Part shown: positions 1 to 10,528 of the stretch, piece after piece
How positions within the stretch are numbered: the first letter of the stretch is position 1
Layout: each line of letters starts with the position of its first letter
Assembly: GCA_031216915.1 (NCBI GenBank)
Contig: CM062293.1
Location: 149,552,285 to 149,616,284, forward strand
Direction of reading: 5' to 3'
DNA from: Pictodentalium vernedei
Taxonomy: Eukaryota; Mollusca; Scaphopoda; Dentaliida; Dentaliidae
Length of the DNA: 64,000 nt
Translations under genes and position numbers: made by a program
The notes under the pieces: model-generated
Told to the model about the DNA's origin: nothing
Seen by the model: only the letters and a program-made list of their open reading frames with translations
The model's database searches: none

Positions 1-413
1 AGTCGTAGGCCCTCCACCTTTTTTACGATTCAGCAAGTCTGGGCCATTGGTTTACAGTGTAAAATATTTCAAATTTACAGTAATTTGTATACTTACCAAT
101 GGCCAGGACGGAAATGGCCCTCCCATGAGTGGGCACTCATACCACCCTACTGAATTTTTTATGTAGTACTCTCTTTTTCAAAGAATGATGTTGGCACCAA
201 TCTCGGTCACTTCCTGATGTCTGCGCATTGTGTGGAGAGTAAATGTTTGAAGGGCCTGATAGGACTTTTTAATGTTTGGCTTTGCAAGCAAATTTTGGGG
301 ATTGGGGGGTTCAAAATTTGTGTTCGGCCCTTAATAACTTTGAGTTAAGCACCAGCTGGCTAGTCTGGGCCATTGGTAAGTATAAAAATATACAAATTAC
401 TGTAAATTTATAA
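1..413 (+). mobile_element. Right terminus of a DIRS-like retrotransposon (copy 0), left part off-window
   Basis: This piece aligns by eye with the right end of the complete DIRS element at 17037-17423. It has the same order: a GGCCCTCCA block (9-17), an internal complementary region (about 30-115), a unique stretch with a degenerate TTGGCACCAA and CTGCGCA motif, then the terminal repeat. The end (AGTCTGGGCCATTGGTAAGTATAAAAATATAC..., from about 362) is the reverse complement of part of the stretch at 30-115, as expected for the DIRS circle-junction template. It ends near 413, where pearl-like repeat sequence (matching about 9366 onward) resumes. It differs from the 10329 element at many positions, so it is a separate, older lineage. 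No coding part is in the window. Confidence 0.75.
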
Positions 414-2369
414 TTTTCCAAACTACACGGAACAGAGAACTGTTATTTGGTATGAATCATCCATTTGACCAGTAGAATGGATTAAAAAAAAAAATACCAT
501 CGGTTGTGTCAGGGTGTTCTGTAGGGGCATTTGGAAAAATGCCGAGTCATCATATTTGCAAAACATTGAAAAAAAATTTTTCTTCAGAACCGCTGATCAG
601 AATCTTTTGATATGTGGTATACAGCATCCATGGTCAAATACAAGTGTGTTCAAATCGACCCCCCTCGGTTCATATTTGTGCTCAACAGAGGAGCCCAAAT
701 AATTAACTTAGGGCACTATGGGGAATAAGCTTTTAAAAATCTTCTTCAGATCAAACGGTCAGATTCTTTTGATACTTGGTATACAACATCTCTGCAGGGG
801 TCAGATTGAAGTTTGTTCAAATTGAGTCTCTGGGTTAATATTTGGGCTTCCTATTGAAGCCCGAAATATTAACTTGGTGCAATATGGGGAATAAGCTTTA
901 AAAATCTTCTTCAGATTCACCAGTCTGATTCTTTTGATATTTGGTATGCAGCATCTCTAGGAGGGTTAGATTCAAGTTTGTTTCAAATGGGATCCCTGGA
1001 TGAATATTTGGGCTCTTTATTGGAGCTCAAATTTTAACTTGGTGCAATATGAGAAAATTTCTTGAAAAATCTTCTTTTTCAGACCCACTATTGAGAATCT
1101 TTTCATATTTGTTATGTGACATCTCTAGAGGTGTAAGATTTGAATTTGTTCAAATCGAACTTCCTGGGTTAATATTTGGGCTTCCTATGGGAGCCTGATT
1201 ATTAACTTGGTGGAATATGGGGGATATTCTTGAAAAATCTTCTTCAGATCCACAGTCAGATTCTTTTGATATTTGGTTTGCAGCATCTTTAGGGGGATTA
1301 GATTCAAGTTTGTTCAAATGGGATCCCTGGATGAATATTTGGGCTCTTTATTGGAGACCAAATTTATCTAGAGGGCTAAGATTCGAATTTGTTCAAATCG
1401 AGTCCCTGGGTTAATATTTGGGCTTCCGGTGGGAGTCTGAATATTAACTTTGTGCAATATGGGGAATAATCTTTGAAAATCTTTTTCTTCAGATCCACGA
1501 GTCAGAGTTTTTTTTATATTTGGTATGCAGCATCTCAAGGGGGTTAGATTCAAGTTTGTTCAAATGGGATCCCTGGATGAATATTTAGGGTCTTTATTGG
1601 AGCCACAAATTTTAACTTAATGCAATATGAGAAAATTTCTTGAAAAATTTTCTTTTTCAGACCCACTAGTGAGAATCCTTTCATATGTGACATCTCTAGA
1701 GGTGTAAGGTTCAAATTTGTTCAAATCGAGTTCCTGGGTTAATATTTGGGTTCCCCGCGGGAGCTCAAATATTTACTTAGTGCAATATGGGGAATTATTG
1801 ATTAAAAATCATCTCCTTCAGATCCAGCAGTCAGATTCTTTTGATATTTGGTATGCAACACCTCTGGGAGGGTTAGATTGAAGGTTGTTCAAATCAGGTC
1901 CCTGGGTTAATATTTTGGCTTTTTATTGAAGCCCAAAGTCTAACTTAGAGCAATATGAGAAAATTTCTTGAAAATTCTTCTTCAGATCCACCAGTGAGAA
2001 TCCTTTCATACTTGGTATGTAACATCTCTAGGGGTGTCAAATTCAAGTTTGTTCAAATCGATTGGCTTGTTTTTTTTTTGGGGGGGGGGGGGGGTGAGGG
2101 GGGAGTGGTAGAGAGAACCACAGTAGTTGAAAACAAAACCAAAAATTCCATTTGGTTGTTGTTTTTTAATACTCCCACATCAGAAAAGAGCTTGCTAGGA
2201 AGCTTTCCTAGGACCAGCAGAAATGAATGGCCAAAAAAGTTGCCTTTGGTTGTGCCATAGCAAATCAAAAAATTGCTGTTGCTGCTGATCTCTTACTGAT
2301 TACACTCATCATCTTTTGACAAGTTGAACCAAGTGAGTATTTTAGGTTCACTTGAGCCTCTGGTTTGTT
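414..2369 (+). mobile_element. Pearl-like / Helentron-type non-autonomous repeat P1 (5' end off-window)
   Basis: The text matches the repeats at 6091-8705, 8849-17773 and 24799-26394 (for example the phrase about cold-spot TTCTTCAGATCCACCAGTCAG and TTCAAGTTTGTTCAAAT). It ends with the family 3' signature: a subterminal AAGTGAG, a small hairpin AGGTTCA..TGAGCCT and CTGGTTTGTTT near 2369. The 5' end lies left of the window and the element is interrupted by DIRS copy 0. Its 3' end is only 38 bases before the host exon at 2408, so it lies in the preceding intron. Confidence 0.65.
730..2060. repeat. Tandem core of P1, about 150-175 bp units, roughly eight diverged copies
   Basis: The marker 'cttcagatcca/c' recurs near 743, 904, 1076, 1239, 1488, 1664, 1818 and 1979. 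Each is followed by 'gatatttggtatgcagcatctctag' type sequence and 'ttcaagtttgttcaaat'. Unit length varies because of indels. The same unit recurs in the other P elements. A long T/G run near 2071-2094 interrupts the last unit. Confidence 0.75.
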
Positions 2370-2407
2370 TTCTCATAATTTATGTTTTCCAATATTTCTA
2401 ATTTCAG

Positions 2408-2606
2408 AGATGCTTAATGCCATTTTAACATTTTCCGAGTCTGCATTGGAACTATTAAAAAGAAAAAAGATGCGGCGAGAGTTATTGTTCCAGTACTTGG
2501 CAGATAATAATGTCTCTATAAAAGTTTACCAGCAGAAAAACATGTTATCATCACCACGATTCTTGACTTCTGGGGATCTAAAATATCACCATCAGAAATT
2601 TTAGCA
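2408..2606 (+). pseudogene. C3orf38-like: Internal exon of a C3orf38-like (DUF4518) gene, with a one-base frameshift
   Basis: Seen: a good acceptor (pyrimidine-rich, ...TAATTTCAG, ending at 2407) and a strong donor GTAAGA at 2607. The reading frame from 2410 gives MLNAILTFSESALELLKRKK, then a stretch like KMRRELLFQYL. This matches what I recall of the vertebrate C3orf38 N-terminal half (AxxAIL...ELLRRRKVHREVIFKYL). That frame stops at TAG 2602-2604, before the donor. If the A-run at 2536-2540 had one more A, the exon would read on through an ILDFW segment (family: KDYW) and end in phase 0 exactly at 2606. The next exon at 19105 starts in phase 0, so the broken frame is not the ancestral one. 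The break may be an assembly error, an allele or real decay. Function of the family is poorly known. Typed as pseudogene only because of the frameshift. Confidence 0.8.
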
Positions 2607-4275
2607 GTAAGATATTGTTTTTATTTCAAAGTTTATCACAAAAATGACCTCTCTCCAATACATTTTTTTCTGACTGCCAGTTCAGACCTATGAAAATGAA
2701 AAATGCTATTTCTCCTCCAATGGGATGACAATTGAAAGGAATTTCTTGAATAAGTGCAGAGTAACTAAAAATTATTCATTATTTTGTTCTGAAAAACGTA
2801 GCTTGTGACTGTCTGATTGGAACAAGTTAAGTGAGCTGGTTGTAACGAGGGGTCATAAGTTATGTTGAAAACAAGTGAATTTCCAAGTTTGCTAGTTGCC
2901 CATCATTAGCCGATTACTAGTCGATTAGTCAACACCCTTCTCTCCCTGCCTCACCATTATCCTGGGATCAAATTCACAACAGAATGCTTTACAAGTCACG
3001 AAACCATTATTCACACCTCTAATTGTTTCCGAATGTAAATCGACCGGTGACAAACCATTTTCATCACTTCCAATCATGCGAGGGCCCAAAACATAATTGT
3101 TTTAGTGAGAGTAGCCTCTGCTGTGGGCTAAGGATCTATCAATGTAAATTTGCTCGCTTTTGTATGATCATTCATGGACATAATGCACTGCATGTAACTG
3201 CTAAATTGGTACATGGAAAAGCAGTTGATGGTAGACAGTAAATAGCGCGTGGGGAAACAAAGCACGAAAAGTCTTTGTAAGACTCCTTACCATCTCAAGC
3301 TGGTGTAATAAGGATTCATATGCAAGCCAGAAAATAAGCAGACTGTTACTCTGCAAAATCAGGACCCAAGAGGGTGAATTTAGTGATGCTACCCAGCACA
3401 GCAAGGTAGCATCACTAAATTTACCCCTCTATGAACCTCAATCTGAATCAGGGTCTCAGAAGGAGGTACCCAGAGGATAAATTGACCCACTGTATGAGAT
3501 AGCATCATCAAATTCACCCTCTGGGGACCTCATTCTGCAAATTTCAGACTGCTTATTTGGAGACTACATGTGCCAGTGACCCATGTTTCAGTCAGGGACA
3601 GTTCCCGATCACCCAGTCTTTGATGCGTTATGACATAAAACGACGATGACTGGTAGATTGGGGAGGATTCCGACAAGTAAATTTAGGGGTGTCCGACTTA
3701 TAGACAGGCAATTTTGTAATCGACTACATGCACTAATCGCATCGAATACGACTATTCAAATAATTGTTTCAACACTAGTCATAAGCAAGAGTACAGTGAT
3801 CACAAAAGTTGTATCAAAATCAGATCGCAATCCGGCTGTGACACACTTACATGTATGTGGAGAGTGGATTGTAACTAATCACCCATGGAGTGGAGTTATC
3901 ACCCAAAGCATCACTTTCAAATTCTGTACATATGGACAAAAAATACAAGAAATGTTTTAGCTAATGGACCTCAGGGTTTGTGCTTGTTATGCTTTGCAGC
4001 AAATTTGCAGTTATTTCTTGGGTGGAATCTCCACTCTATAGGTGATATAGTGATAATACACTCTCCATGTGCTGTATGAATAAAATATTGGAAACTGAAG
4101 ACAGAAGCGAGAAAAGTAAATGAATATTGCACCTGAGATTGAAAGTTCACCCAAATCACTTTCCAATCAGTATGATTCTACAGTGTTATGGCCAGAAAAA
4201 AAGGAACAGAAAATTTTAATCATATTGTATTGCAGCATGTTCACAGTCATGTATATTTTGAACAGTGGCATAGTC
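2607..4275. other. Intronic dispersed repeat sequence, no gene
   Basis: This stretch holds old repeats and no convincing coding. Near 2805-2865 is a degraded member of the TTAA MITE palindrome (GGAACAAG...GAGGGGTCATAAG). At 3355-3545 is a repeat recurring at 36833-37045. Near 3885 and 4030 are 'ATGGAGTGGAGT' and 'GGTGGAATCTCCACTC' pieces, like those near 44105. The short ORFs here have no recognisable domain. Confidence 0.5.
3355..3545. repeat. Dispersed repeat with internal inverted arms, second copy at 36833-37045
   Basis: The two copies share 'GTAGCAT.ACTAAATTTACCC', 'CAGAGGATAAATTG', 'CCCACTGTATG.GATAGCA' and 'TCTGGGGACCTCATTCTGCAAAT' in the same order. Inside, 'GTGAATTTAGTGATGCTACC' (about 3374) faces 'GGTAGCATCACTAAATTTACC' (3404-3424), a near-perfect inverted repeat. 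It looks like a short non-autonomous DNA element; no target duplication was identified. Confidence 0.6.
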
Positions 4276-4357
4276 GGGGGTGGGGATGGGGTGGGGGGGG
4301 CTTCCCATGAGTAATTTTTAGAACAATACCCCCCCCCCCCCCCCCCCCCCACCCCCC
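4276..4357. repeat. G-run cluster and C22 tract (G-quadruplex / i-motif potential)
   Basis: At 4276-4300 there are four G-runs of at least four, separated by one or two bases (GGGGGTGGGGATGGGGTGGG...), a textbook G-quadruplex pattern. At 4329-4350 there are 22 consecutive C, then ACCCCCC. The G and C blocks are 28 bases apart and could pair as a hairpin. This may also be an assembly trouble spot. Confidence 0.7.
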
Positions 4358-4698
4358 ATTCATACCAAGGCAGGAGGGACACCACCTTCATATATTTCCC
4401 CAACTCAAAAATTCGATCTTCTGGCTATTTCTGAAACCTCAAAATGCTTGCACTCCCAAAAGATCCCTGCCTGTTTCTGTTTGTTAAAGTATTAATGAAA
4501 AGTGCTTGAGGCTGCTATCATGGCTTTCTCCGAAGGAACAAAATGTCGCATTTTCAAAATATTTTAAAGGTGATAAAACAAATATTATGCTGTATTATTT
4601 GTTGTAACCTGTAAGTTTGTTCACATATTTTATGAGTGATGTAACCCACACATAACCGAAAGGGTCATTCGTGGGTTATTTTCAGGCCTGTGCAAATA

Positions 4699-5122
4699 CA
4701 GTGGAGCCCTGTTAATTGAATAGGCACTTTGCCAATGAAAATTATTCAATTAACAGGAGTATTCAATTAACAGTGATTGTGTCACTTTCCAGTATTCTAG
4801 AGATAAACTTAGTATTAATTCCATTATATTTTGACAGAGCTCTACGAGCTCTGTCAGACAAGATATAATAGATTAAATGCCTGTATTGGATGTACTGAGG
4901 CCAAATAGGTTAAAAACAAAGAAAAACTGGGGAGAGTCAGGATAATTTTTCGACAGGTTACAAGATTTTTTATTCAATTAACAGGAGTTTACTCTGTAAC
5001 CTATATTCAATTAACAGGTCAAATTTGTACTGATGGTATGGTAAATGGCTTTGTGTTGGGAAATTATATTGAGTTAACAGGTTTATTCAGTTTAGAGATA
5101 TCCATTTAAGTGGGCTCCACTG
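4699..5122. mobile_element. Pogo/Tigger-type MITE with central palindrome
   Basis: It is flanked by TA (4697-4698 and 5123-5124). Terminal inverted repeats start CAGTGGAGCCC and end GGGCTCCACTG; the similarity continues through GTTAATTGAATAG-like sequence. TA target sites and a CAGTG(G)A..CC terminus with TTAATT..GAA are typical of pogo/Tigger elements (family knowledge). There is no transposase. In the middle (about 4831-4854) is the palindrome TTGACAGAGCTC-TAC-GAGCTCTGTCA shared with another MITE family. Diverged or broken relatives occur near 26985, 29105-29350, 30890-31040, 31960-32150, 36440-36595 and 41128-41735. Confidence 0.8.
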
Positions 5123-5510
5123 TACTTTGTTCTGACAAAATGGTCATTCTACCCTGCGTAAAATATAATCTTAGGTCATAAATGATATATAAAATAAATA
5201 ATTGATGAAAATCTCAAGCCCGAATGAGTGATCATATGGTTGTGATACTGCAGTGAGAACAGTGTTCATGCTGCCGGGTGTCAATAGTGCCATTTGCAAT
5301 AAAACATTTAGTTCGCACCAAAAATACAGCATTTGCCACAAAAAATATACTTTTGGAAGGTCTCGAAGGCTTTATGTCATTTTCTATAAAATTGCTGTCT
5401 GGCAACATACAGTACAGCCACTGTGGACTGGTCACTTTCCACGGATGGTCAGTATTTCCACGGATGCAATAATATTGGATTCCAAACACTAATTATGGGT
5501 ACAAGTATCA

Positions 5511-5565
5511 AAAATTTAATTAATGAAGCACCGGGTGCAACTCGGTGCTTCATTAATTAAATTTT
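5511..5565. repeat. Perfect 23 bp-arm palindrome, 9-nt loop
   Basis: Arms at 5511-5533 and 5543-5565 are exact reverse complements (core TTAATGAAGCACCG / CGGTGCTTCATTAA) around GGTGCAACT. A diverged copy is at 22631-22686, and a weaker one near 37662-37690 ('CCACCTGGTGCAACCCAGTGG'). It is probably the centre of a MITE whose ends I could not define. Confidence 0.8.
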
Positions 5566-5802
5566 AGCTGATGATCTTTACTACTGTGTAAACGCATGCA
5601 TTGACATTGCCCACGCATGGATTCCGACCAATCCATGGCGACTGTACTGTAGGCTTAAAACTGTCATGGATGGATTCTTGTTCTGTCATATGCGAGTCAG
5701 ATCAGCTATAAAAAAATAGCAATGGAAACAGGCAACTTCATAGTGAAAGCCATGACCATCTGCATTGGCTGTCAACACAATATTGCTGACCGTCGTGGCT
5801 AA

Positions 5803-5826
5803 TAATAATAATAATAATAATAATGA
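5803..5826. repeat. ATA/TAA trinucleotide microsatellite
   Basis: A run of eight TAA-type units is followed by TGATGAAAC. It is a plain simple repeat. Confidence 0.9.
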
Positions 5827-7426
5827 TGAAACTGATTTGTCTTGATTCTGTGAGAAGGCCTTGATTAACCCTGTGAGTTCAAATGCCTCCCTATCACGAC
5901 ACCTCTTCTCTCCTCCCAACACTCCCAACAGCGACTGTACTACAGGCGAGATAGAATTCACACTTTTCAAATAATCTAAACTAGAAGGTAATAGGCAAAT
6001 TCATGGTTCTTTGTTACAGTTAAATTAACAGTTTATCCAGTTTATAACATCTCTTTGTGATTTAATCTTTTTATCTTGCTTACTGTTTTTAGCTCACCTT
6101 GAATGAAGTCAACCTGAGCTTATCTATTCGCTCTCCATCTGTCTGTCCGTCATCTGACTGTCCATCCATCGTCCGACATCCGTCAACACTATGTTTTGGA
6201 CTTCTTCCTAACCACTGGACCAATTCAAGTGAAAGTTTGATTGAGTGATGGTCCTGAAGGGACATTGCATTTTTGTTCAATTCAACATACCCAGTCCCAT
6301 TGGGAGGGGTGGGGAAAGTACTCCAAAATATTTTTAAAATCTTCTTCTCATGAACCAGTGTGTACAATGACTTAATATTTAGTATAGAGGTTCCTTTTGA
6401 AATGCAGAATCAAGTTTGTTCAATTGAAGTTCATGGAGCAATATTTGGCTTTGTAATGGGAGGGGTAAGATTTTTGGCCCCACCCCAAATTTAGATTTTC
6501 TGAACTGATGGTCCTATATGAACCAAATTTGGTATGTGATATTATTGAGTCATAAATATTTGACTCATGCCAACAACTTCTTCCTGTTTCCCTGTGGGAA
6601 CCCCAGGAGCTAAAAATATAAATATTCTCAAATGCCCATATTTCCCAAACCACCCGGAATCGAAAACTGTTATTTAGTATGAAGCATCCTTAGTACCAGT
6701 TGAACTGAATGGTAAAAAAAATGCCATTGATTATGTCAAGGTGTTCTGTAGGGGACATTGAGTCAGCATATTTGCAGAAATTCAAAAAAAAATTTCTCTG
6801 GCACCAGTAGTCAGAAATCTTTAAATATTTGGTATACAGTATCCATAGAGGGGTCAGATACAAGTTTGTTAAAATGAAGTCTCTTGGTTCATATTTGAGC
6901 TCAATACAGGAGCCCAGATTTTAAACTTAGGGCAATATGTAAATATTCTTTAAAAATCTTCTCCAGAACCACCAGCGAGAATCTTTTAGTGTTTGGCATA
7001 CATCATTGTTATGAGGGGCAGATTCAAGATTGTTCAAACCAAGTCCCTAGGTAGGTTAATATTTGGATTTCCTATGGAAGCCAAAATTTTAAATGAGTGC
7101 AATATGAAGGATAATTTTTAAAAATCTTCATCAGATCCACTAGTCGGAATCCTTTCATATTTGGAATACAACATCTCTAAGAGGGTGGGGGATTCAGATT
7201 CGGGTTTGTTCAAATCAGGTTCCTGGGTCAATATTTGGGGTCCTTGTGGTAGCCCAAATTTTAAATTGGTGCAATATGAGGGAATTTCTTTAAAAATCTT
7301 CTTCAGATCCACCAGTCAGAATGTTTTCATATTTGATTTCCAACATATCTAATGAGGTGAGATTCAAGTTTGTTCAAATCGAGTGCCTGGATTAATATTT
7401 GGGCTCCCTGTGGGAGCCGGAATTGG

Positions 7427-8433
7427 AAAGGAATGGTTTAGCTCACCGAAGGCACGCATGGACGGTATGAGGACAAGCCCCTTTCGACCCTCGGTAACTG
7501 TAGATGACTGGTTTCATATGTCTAAGCGTGTCAAAGGAGGAGAAGGTTCAGGTACTTGGCAGGTGTCTCTGATGGTTTTAGCGTCGTTTATGCCATTGTT
7601 TCTTCTTTTTGGGTGGAGGTGGCTGGGAAGGAGAGACTGTGGCAGTTGTTGGTGTAGTTGGGCTGTTGATAATCGAGGACTGACTAGGGTGGAATGGTCG
7701 AGTCCTTGCTGCTTCAGGAGTGTTGGTGCTGTGGCTGTTGCGCTGTTCTATGAGTGCCGTCGTGGTCTTGTTGTGATCTTTTGTTTCTTCTATTGTTGTC
7801 CTGATGTCTTCTCTTAGGCTGCGAATTTGCTCAAACAGTATCCGTGCCTGTTCCTGATCCCGAGAGGGGGTTGAAATTGGAGAGGGAGACTTCAGAGAAC
7901 CAGTTTCCATTTCCGTCTCTGACTCTGACTCGCTGGTGACATCGTCATCCTCCAGGTTGCCCCTCAAAGGAGAGGCAGCTGGGGAGTGGATGGGAGTCAC
8001 AGGAGTTGGAGGGGAGGAAATAGTAGTGGCCTCCTTTGTCTTCTCTTCTGCTTTCTCTTCCTTCTTCTTTTTCAGGAACGTCTCCAGCCGCGGGGCATTC
8101 CGGCGCCTGGTGGATGGGCTCTTTTTCTTCTTGTTCTTCTTCTTTTCAGGGCCAGGTCCAGGCTTCTTCGGGTGAGGACCAGTGTGAGAGGGGTTCCTCT
8201 CACAAAAGGTGCTACCTTTCCCCGAAGAAGGTGTGGTGGTGTTGTGCTCTTCAACGATGAACTCCAAGTTCAGATGGACTCTCTTGCCCGTCTCCTGGAC
8301 AGTCCAGGTGACAGGGCAAGAGATGCCCAGAGCTGCTATTGTTCTCTTCAGTCGCGCTGGTAGTGCCAGTGTTTCCATAATTAAGGTGATAATTAGGATG
8401 CTCGCACTCTGAGTTCAGAGGTGCGAATGATCG
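7427..8433 (-). mobile_element. Unclassified 1,007 bp insertion with 10 bp target-site duplication
   Basis: CCGGAATTGG occurs at 7417-7426 and again at 8434-8443. Joining across the insertion restores the P consensus ('GAGC.GGAATTGGCCATG.AGCTGAAG') as seen intact at 10160-10183. Ends are AAAGGAATGG... and ...GTGCGAATGATCG, with no terminal inverted repeat or poly(A). The base composition is richer in GC than the surroundings. It carries one ORF on the - strand (7578-8378). A retrocopy or an integrase-type element are both possible; none can be assigned. Confidence 0.75.
7578..8378 (-). CDS. Lysine/proline-rich 266-aa hypothetical ORF inside the 1 kb insertion
   Basis: I do not recognise a named family. 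The N-terminal ~45 residues look like a small folded domain (LPARLKRTIAALG...TWTVQE.GKRVHLNLEF). Then comes a Ser/Gly/Lys linker with runs of Lys (PEKKKNKKKK), a 'RRRNAPRLETFLKKKK' stretch, an acidic serine patch (DDDVTSESESETEMET), a predicted helical segment (ARILFEQIRSLREDIRTTIEETKDH) and a Pro/Lys tail ending KKKKQWHKRR. The basic-then-acidic disordered layout resembles gag-like or ORF1-like proteins of mobile elements, and I recall similar lysine-rich ORFs as multicopy families in bivalves; this is inference. The start is ATG. The ORF is intact, fills most of the insertion, and sits within its 10 bp target duplication. Confidence 0.55.
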   Translation of the reverse strand: METLALPARLKRTIAALGISCPVTWTVQETGKRVHLNLEFIVEEHNTTTPSSGKGSTFCERNPSHTGPHPKKPGPGPEKKKNKKKKSPSTRRRNAPRLETFLKKKKEEKAEEKTKEATTISSPPTPVTPIHSPAASPLRGNLEDDDVTSESESETEMETGSLKSPSPISTPSRDQEQARILFEQIRSLREDIRTTIEETKDHNKTTTALIEQRNSHSTNTPEAARTRPFHPSQSSIINSPTTPTTATVSPSQPPPPKKKKQWHKRR

Positions 8434-10328
8434 CCGGAATTGGCCATGCAGCTGAAGAATTAGAAATTTTTTATTATGTACCCTCAAGAGGTGTGTAGTT
8501 TAGATTAATCCACATAGGTTGTATTTTCATTATGATTATCTGAAGAAAAGGCATGATGCTTGGCCTATTTGGTCATACTTGAGAGGCTCAAGGATTGACA
8601 ATGTATCTTATGTAGATTGATTGCCTAATGTAGATTCATTCTTGGACACTGTTTATATTGGGTTCTGTTCAAGGTGAGTGCTTCAGGCCCACTGGGGCCT
8701 CTTGTTTATTATCCTTCTGGAAAATCTGGAAAATAATAAATTATTTGTAACTAGTTTATTTGGTGTGAATAAACAGTGAGTAAATAATATTCATGGAATT
8801 ATGTTGTAAACATTAATAATAGCATTTTTATTTATTTATTTTTTTTTTAGCTCACCTTGACAAAGTCAAGCTGAGCTAATCGCATCACTCTCCATCTCGT
8901 CCGTCAATGCCATGTTTTGGTCTTCTTCAAAACCACTGGTTCCATTGAAGTGAAAGTTTGTGCGAGTGATGGTCCCAAGGGGGCATTGCATTTTTGTTCA
9001 ACTCAACATGGCCGGCTCCATAGGAAGGGGGTGGGGTAAATGTTCCAAAATATTTTTAAAGTCTTCTTCTCATGAACCAGTGAGTACAATGACTTGATAT
9101 TTGCTATGGAGCTTCCTTTTGTGGTGTAGAATTAAGTTTGTTCAACGAACTTCGTGAGGCAATATTTGGCTTTGTAATGGGAGGGGTGTGATTTTTGGCC
9201 CCACCCCAAATTTCTATTTTCTGAACCGATGGTCCGATTTGAACCAAATTTCGTATGTGGCATTATTGGGTCATAAGTACTTGCCTCAAGCAAAAAAAAA
9301 AAAAAGTCCCACATCCCCATGAGATCCCCTGGAGCTAAAAATAGAAATATTTTCAAACTCCCATATTTCCCAAACCACAAGGAACCGAGAACTGTTATTT
9401 GGTATGAAGCATCCTTAAGACCAGTAGAATTGAATGGTAAAAAAAATTGCCACCAGTTATTTTAGAATGTTCTGTAGAGGGCATCGAAAAAATGTAGAGT
9501 CCGCATATTTGCAAAAATTTTAAAAAATCTTTTCTCCAGAACCAATAGTCAGAATCTTTGCAGCATTCATAGGCAGGGGGGGGGGGGGGGGGGGTAGGGG
9601 TAGGGGGAGATACAAGTTTGTTAAAATAAAGCCCATTGTTTCATATTTGGGCTCAGTACTGGAGCTCAAATTTTTAACTTGCAGCAATATTGGGAATATT
9701 CTTTAAAAATCTTCTCCAGAACCACCAGTCAGAATCTTTTAATGTTTGGTATACATCATTGTTATTAAGGTCAGATTCAAGATTGTTCAAACCAAGACCC
9801 TAGAATAATGTTTGGGCTTCCTATGGAAGCCCAAATTTTAACTTAGTTCAATATGGGGGATAATTTTTCAAAATATTCTTCTTCAGATCCACCAGTCAGA
9901 ATGATTTCACATTTGGTATACAACATCTCGAGGTGGGTCAGATTCAAGTTTGTTCAAATCAGGTCCCTAGGTATATATTTGGGCTCACTATAGTAGCTCA
10001 AATTTTAACTTAGTGCAATATGAAGAAATTTCTTTACAAATTTTCTTCTTCAGATCCAACAGTCAGAATGCTTTCATATTTGGTTTACAACATCTCTAGG
10101 TAGGTGAGATTCAACATTGTTCAAATGGAGAGCCTGGGTTAGTATTTGGTCTCCCTGCGTGAGCTGGAATTGGCCATGTAGCTGAAGAATTAGAAAATTT
10201 GTATTCAGTACCCTCTAGAGATGTGTAACTAAGATTAATCCACATAGGTTGTTTCAAAGGGGCTTCATAGGGGAGTTCCACATTTTACATTATGTTCAAC
10301 TGAAGAAAAGGCATGATGCTCAGACTAT

Positions 10329-10528
10329 ATTTTTATACTGTACCAATGACCCAGACTTAGCTGGTGCTAACTCCACAAAAACCAGGGCCAAACACAAATT
10401 TTGCCCCCCAATCCCCAAAATTTGCATCCAAAACAAAAAGAAATCATGTCCTAAAGGACCTCCATAGTACGACTCTACTGCGCATGCGCAGTGACGCAGT
10501 CGTCCCGAAATTGGCGCCAAATATCATT
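10329..10528 (+). repeat. Left inverted terminal repeat of the DIRS element
   Basis: 10371-10528 is the exact reverse complement of 17213-17370. The outer part (ATTTTTATACTGTACCAATG, ending in ACCCAGACTTAGCT) instead matches the reverse complement of the internal complementary region at 17065-17100. A 15-base piece (about 10356-10370) is absent from the right repeat. Confidence 0.9.
10477..10520. promoter_or_regulatory. NRF1-like and E2F-like palindromes in the left ITR
   Basis: ACTGCGCATGCGCAGT (10477-10492) is a perfect palindrome containing the animal NRF1 consensus. TTGGCGCCAA (10511-10520) is an E2F-type palindrome. Both recur in the right ITR (17249-17264 and 17221-17230). They lie about 900 bases before the gag ATG and are candidates for the element's promoter; that role is inferred. 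Confidence 0.55.

Larger units (their letters stand above)
6091..8705 (+). mobile_element. Pearl-like / Helentron-type repeat P2, carrying a 1 kb insertion
   Basis: The 5' end follows TTTTT with AGCTCACCTTGA..TCAACCTGAGCT, an imperfect terminal palindrome. The 3' end has AAGGTGAG (inverse of the 5' CTCACCTT), then the hairpin AGGCCC-ACTGG-GGCCT, then CTTGTTTA. Short subterminal inverted repeats, a 3' hairpin, a T-rich target and an internal tandem core (units near 6790-7380) fit Helentron-associated elements such as bivalve pearl. There is no Rep/helicase coding. The element is split by 7427-8433. Confidence 0.65.

Noticed and set aside
1-2400. Search for the first exon of the C3orf38-like gene
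   Set aside because: The whole stretch is DIRS and pearl-like repeat; no matching coding was found, so exon 1 is likely upstream of the window.
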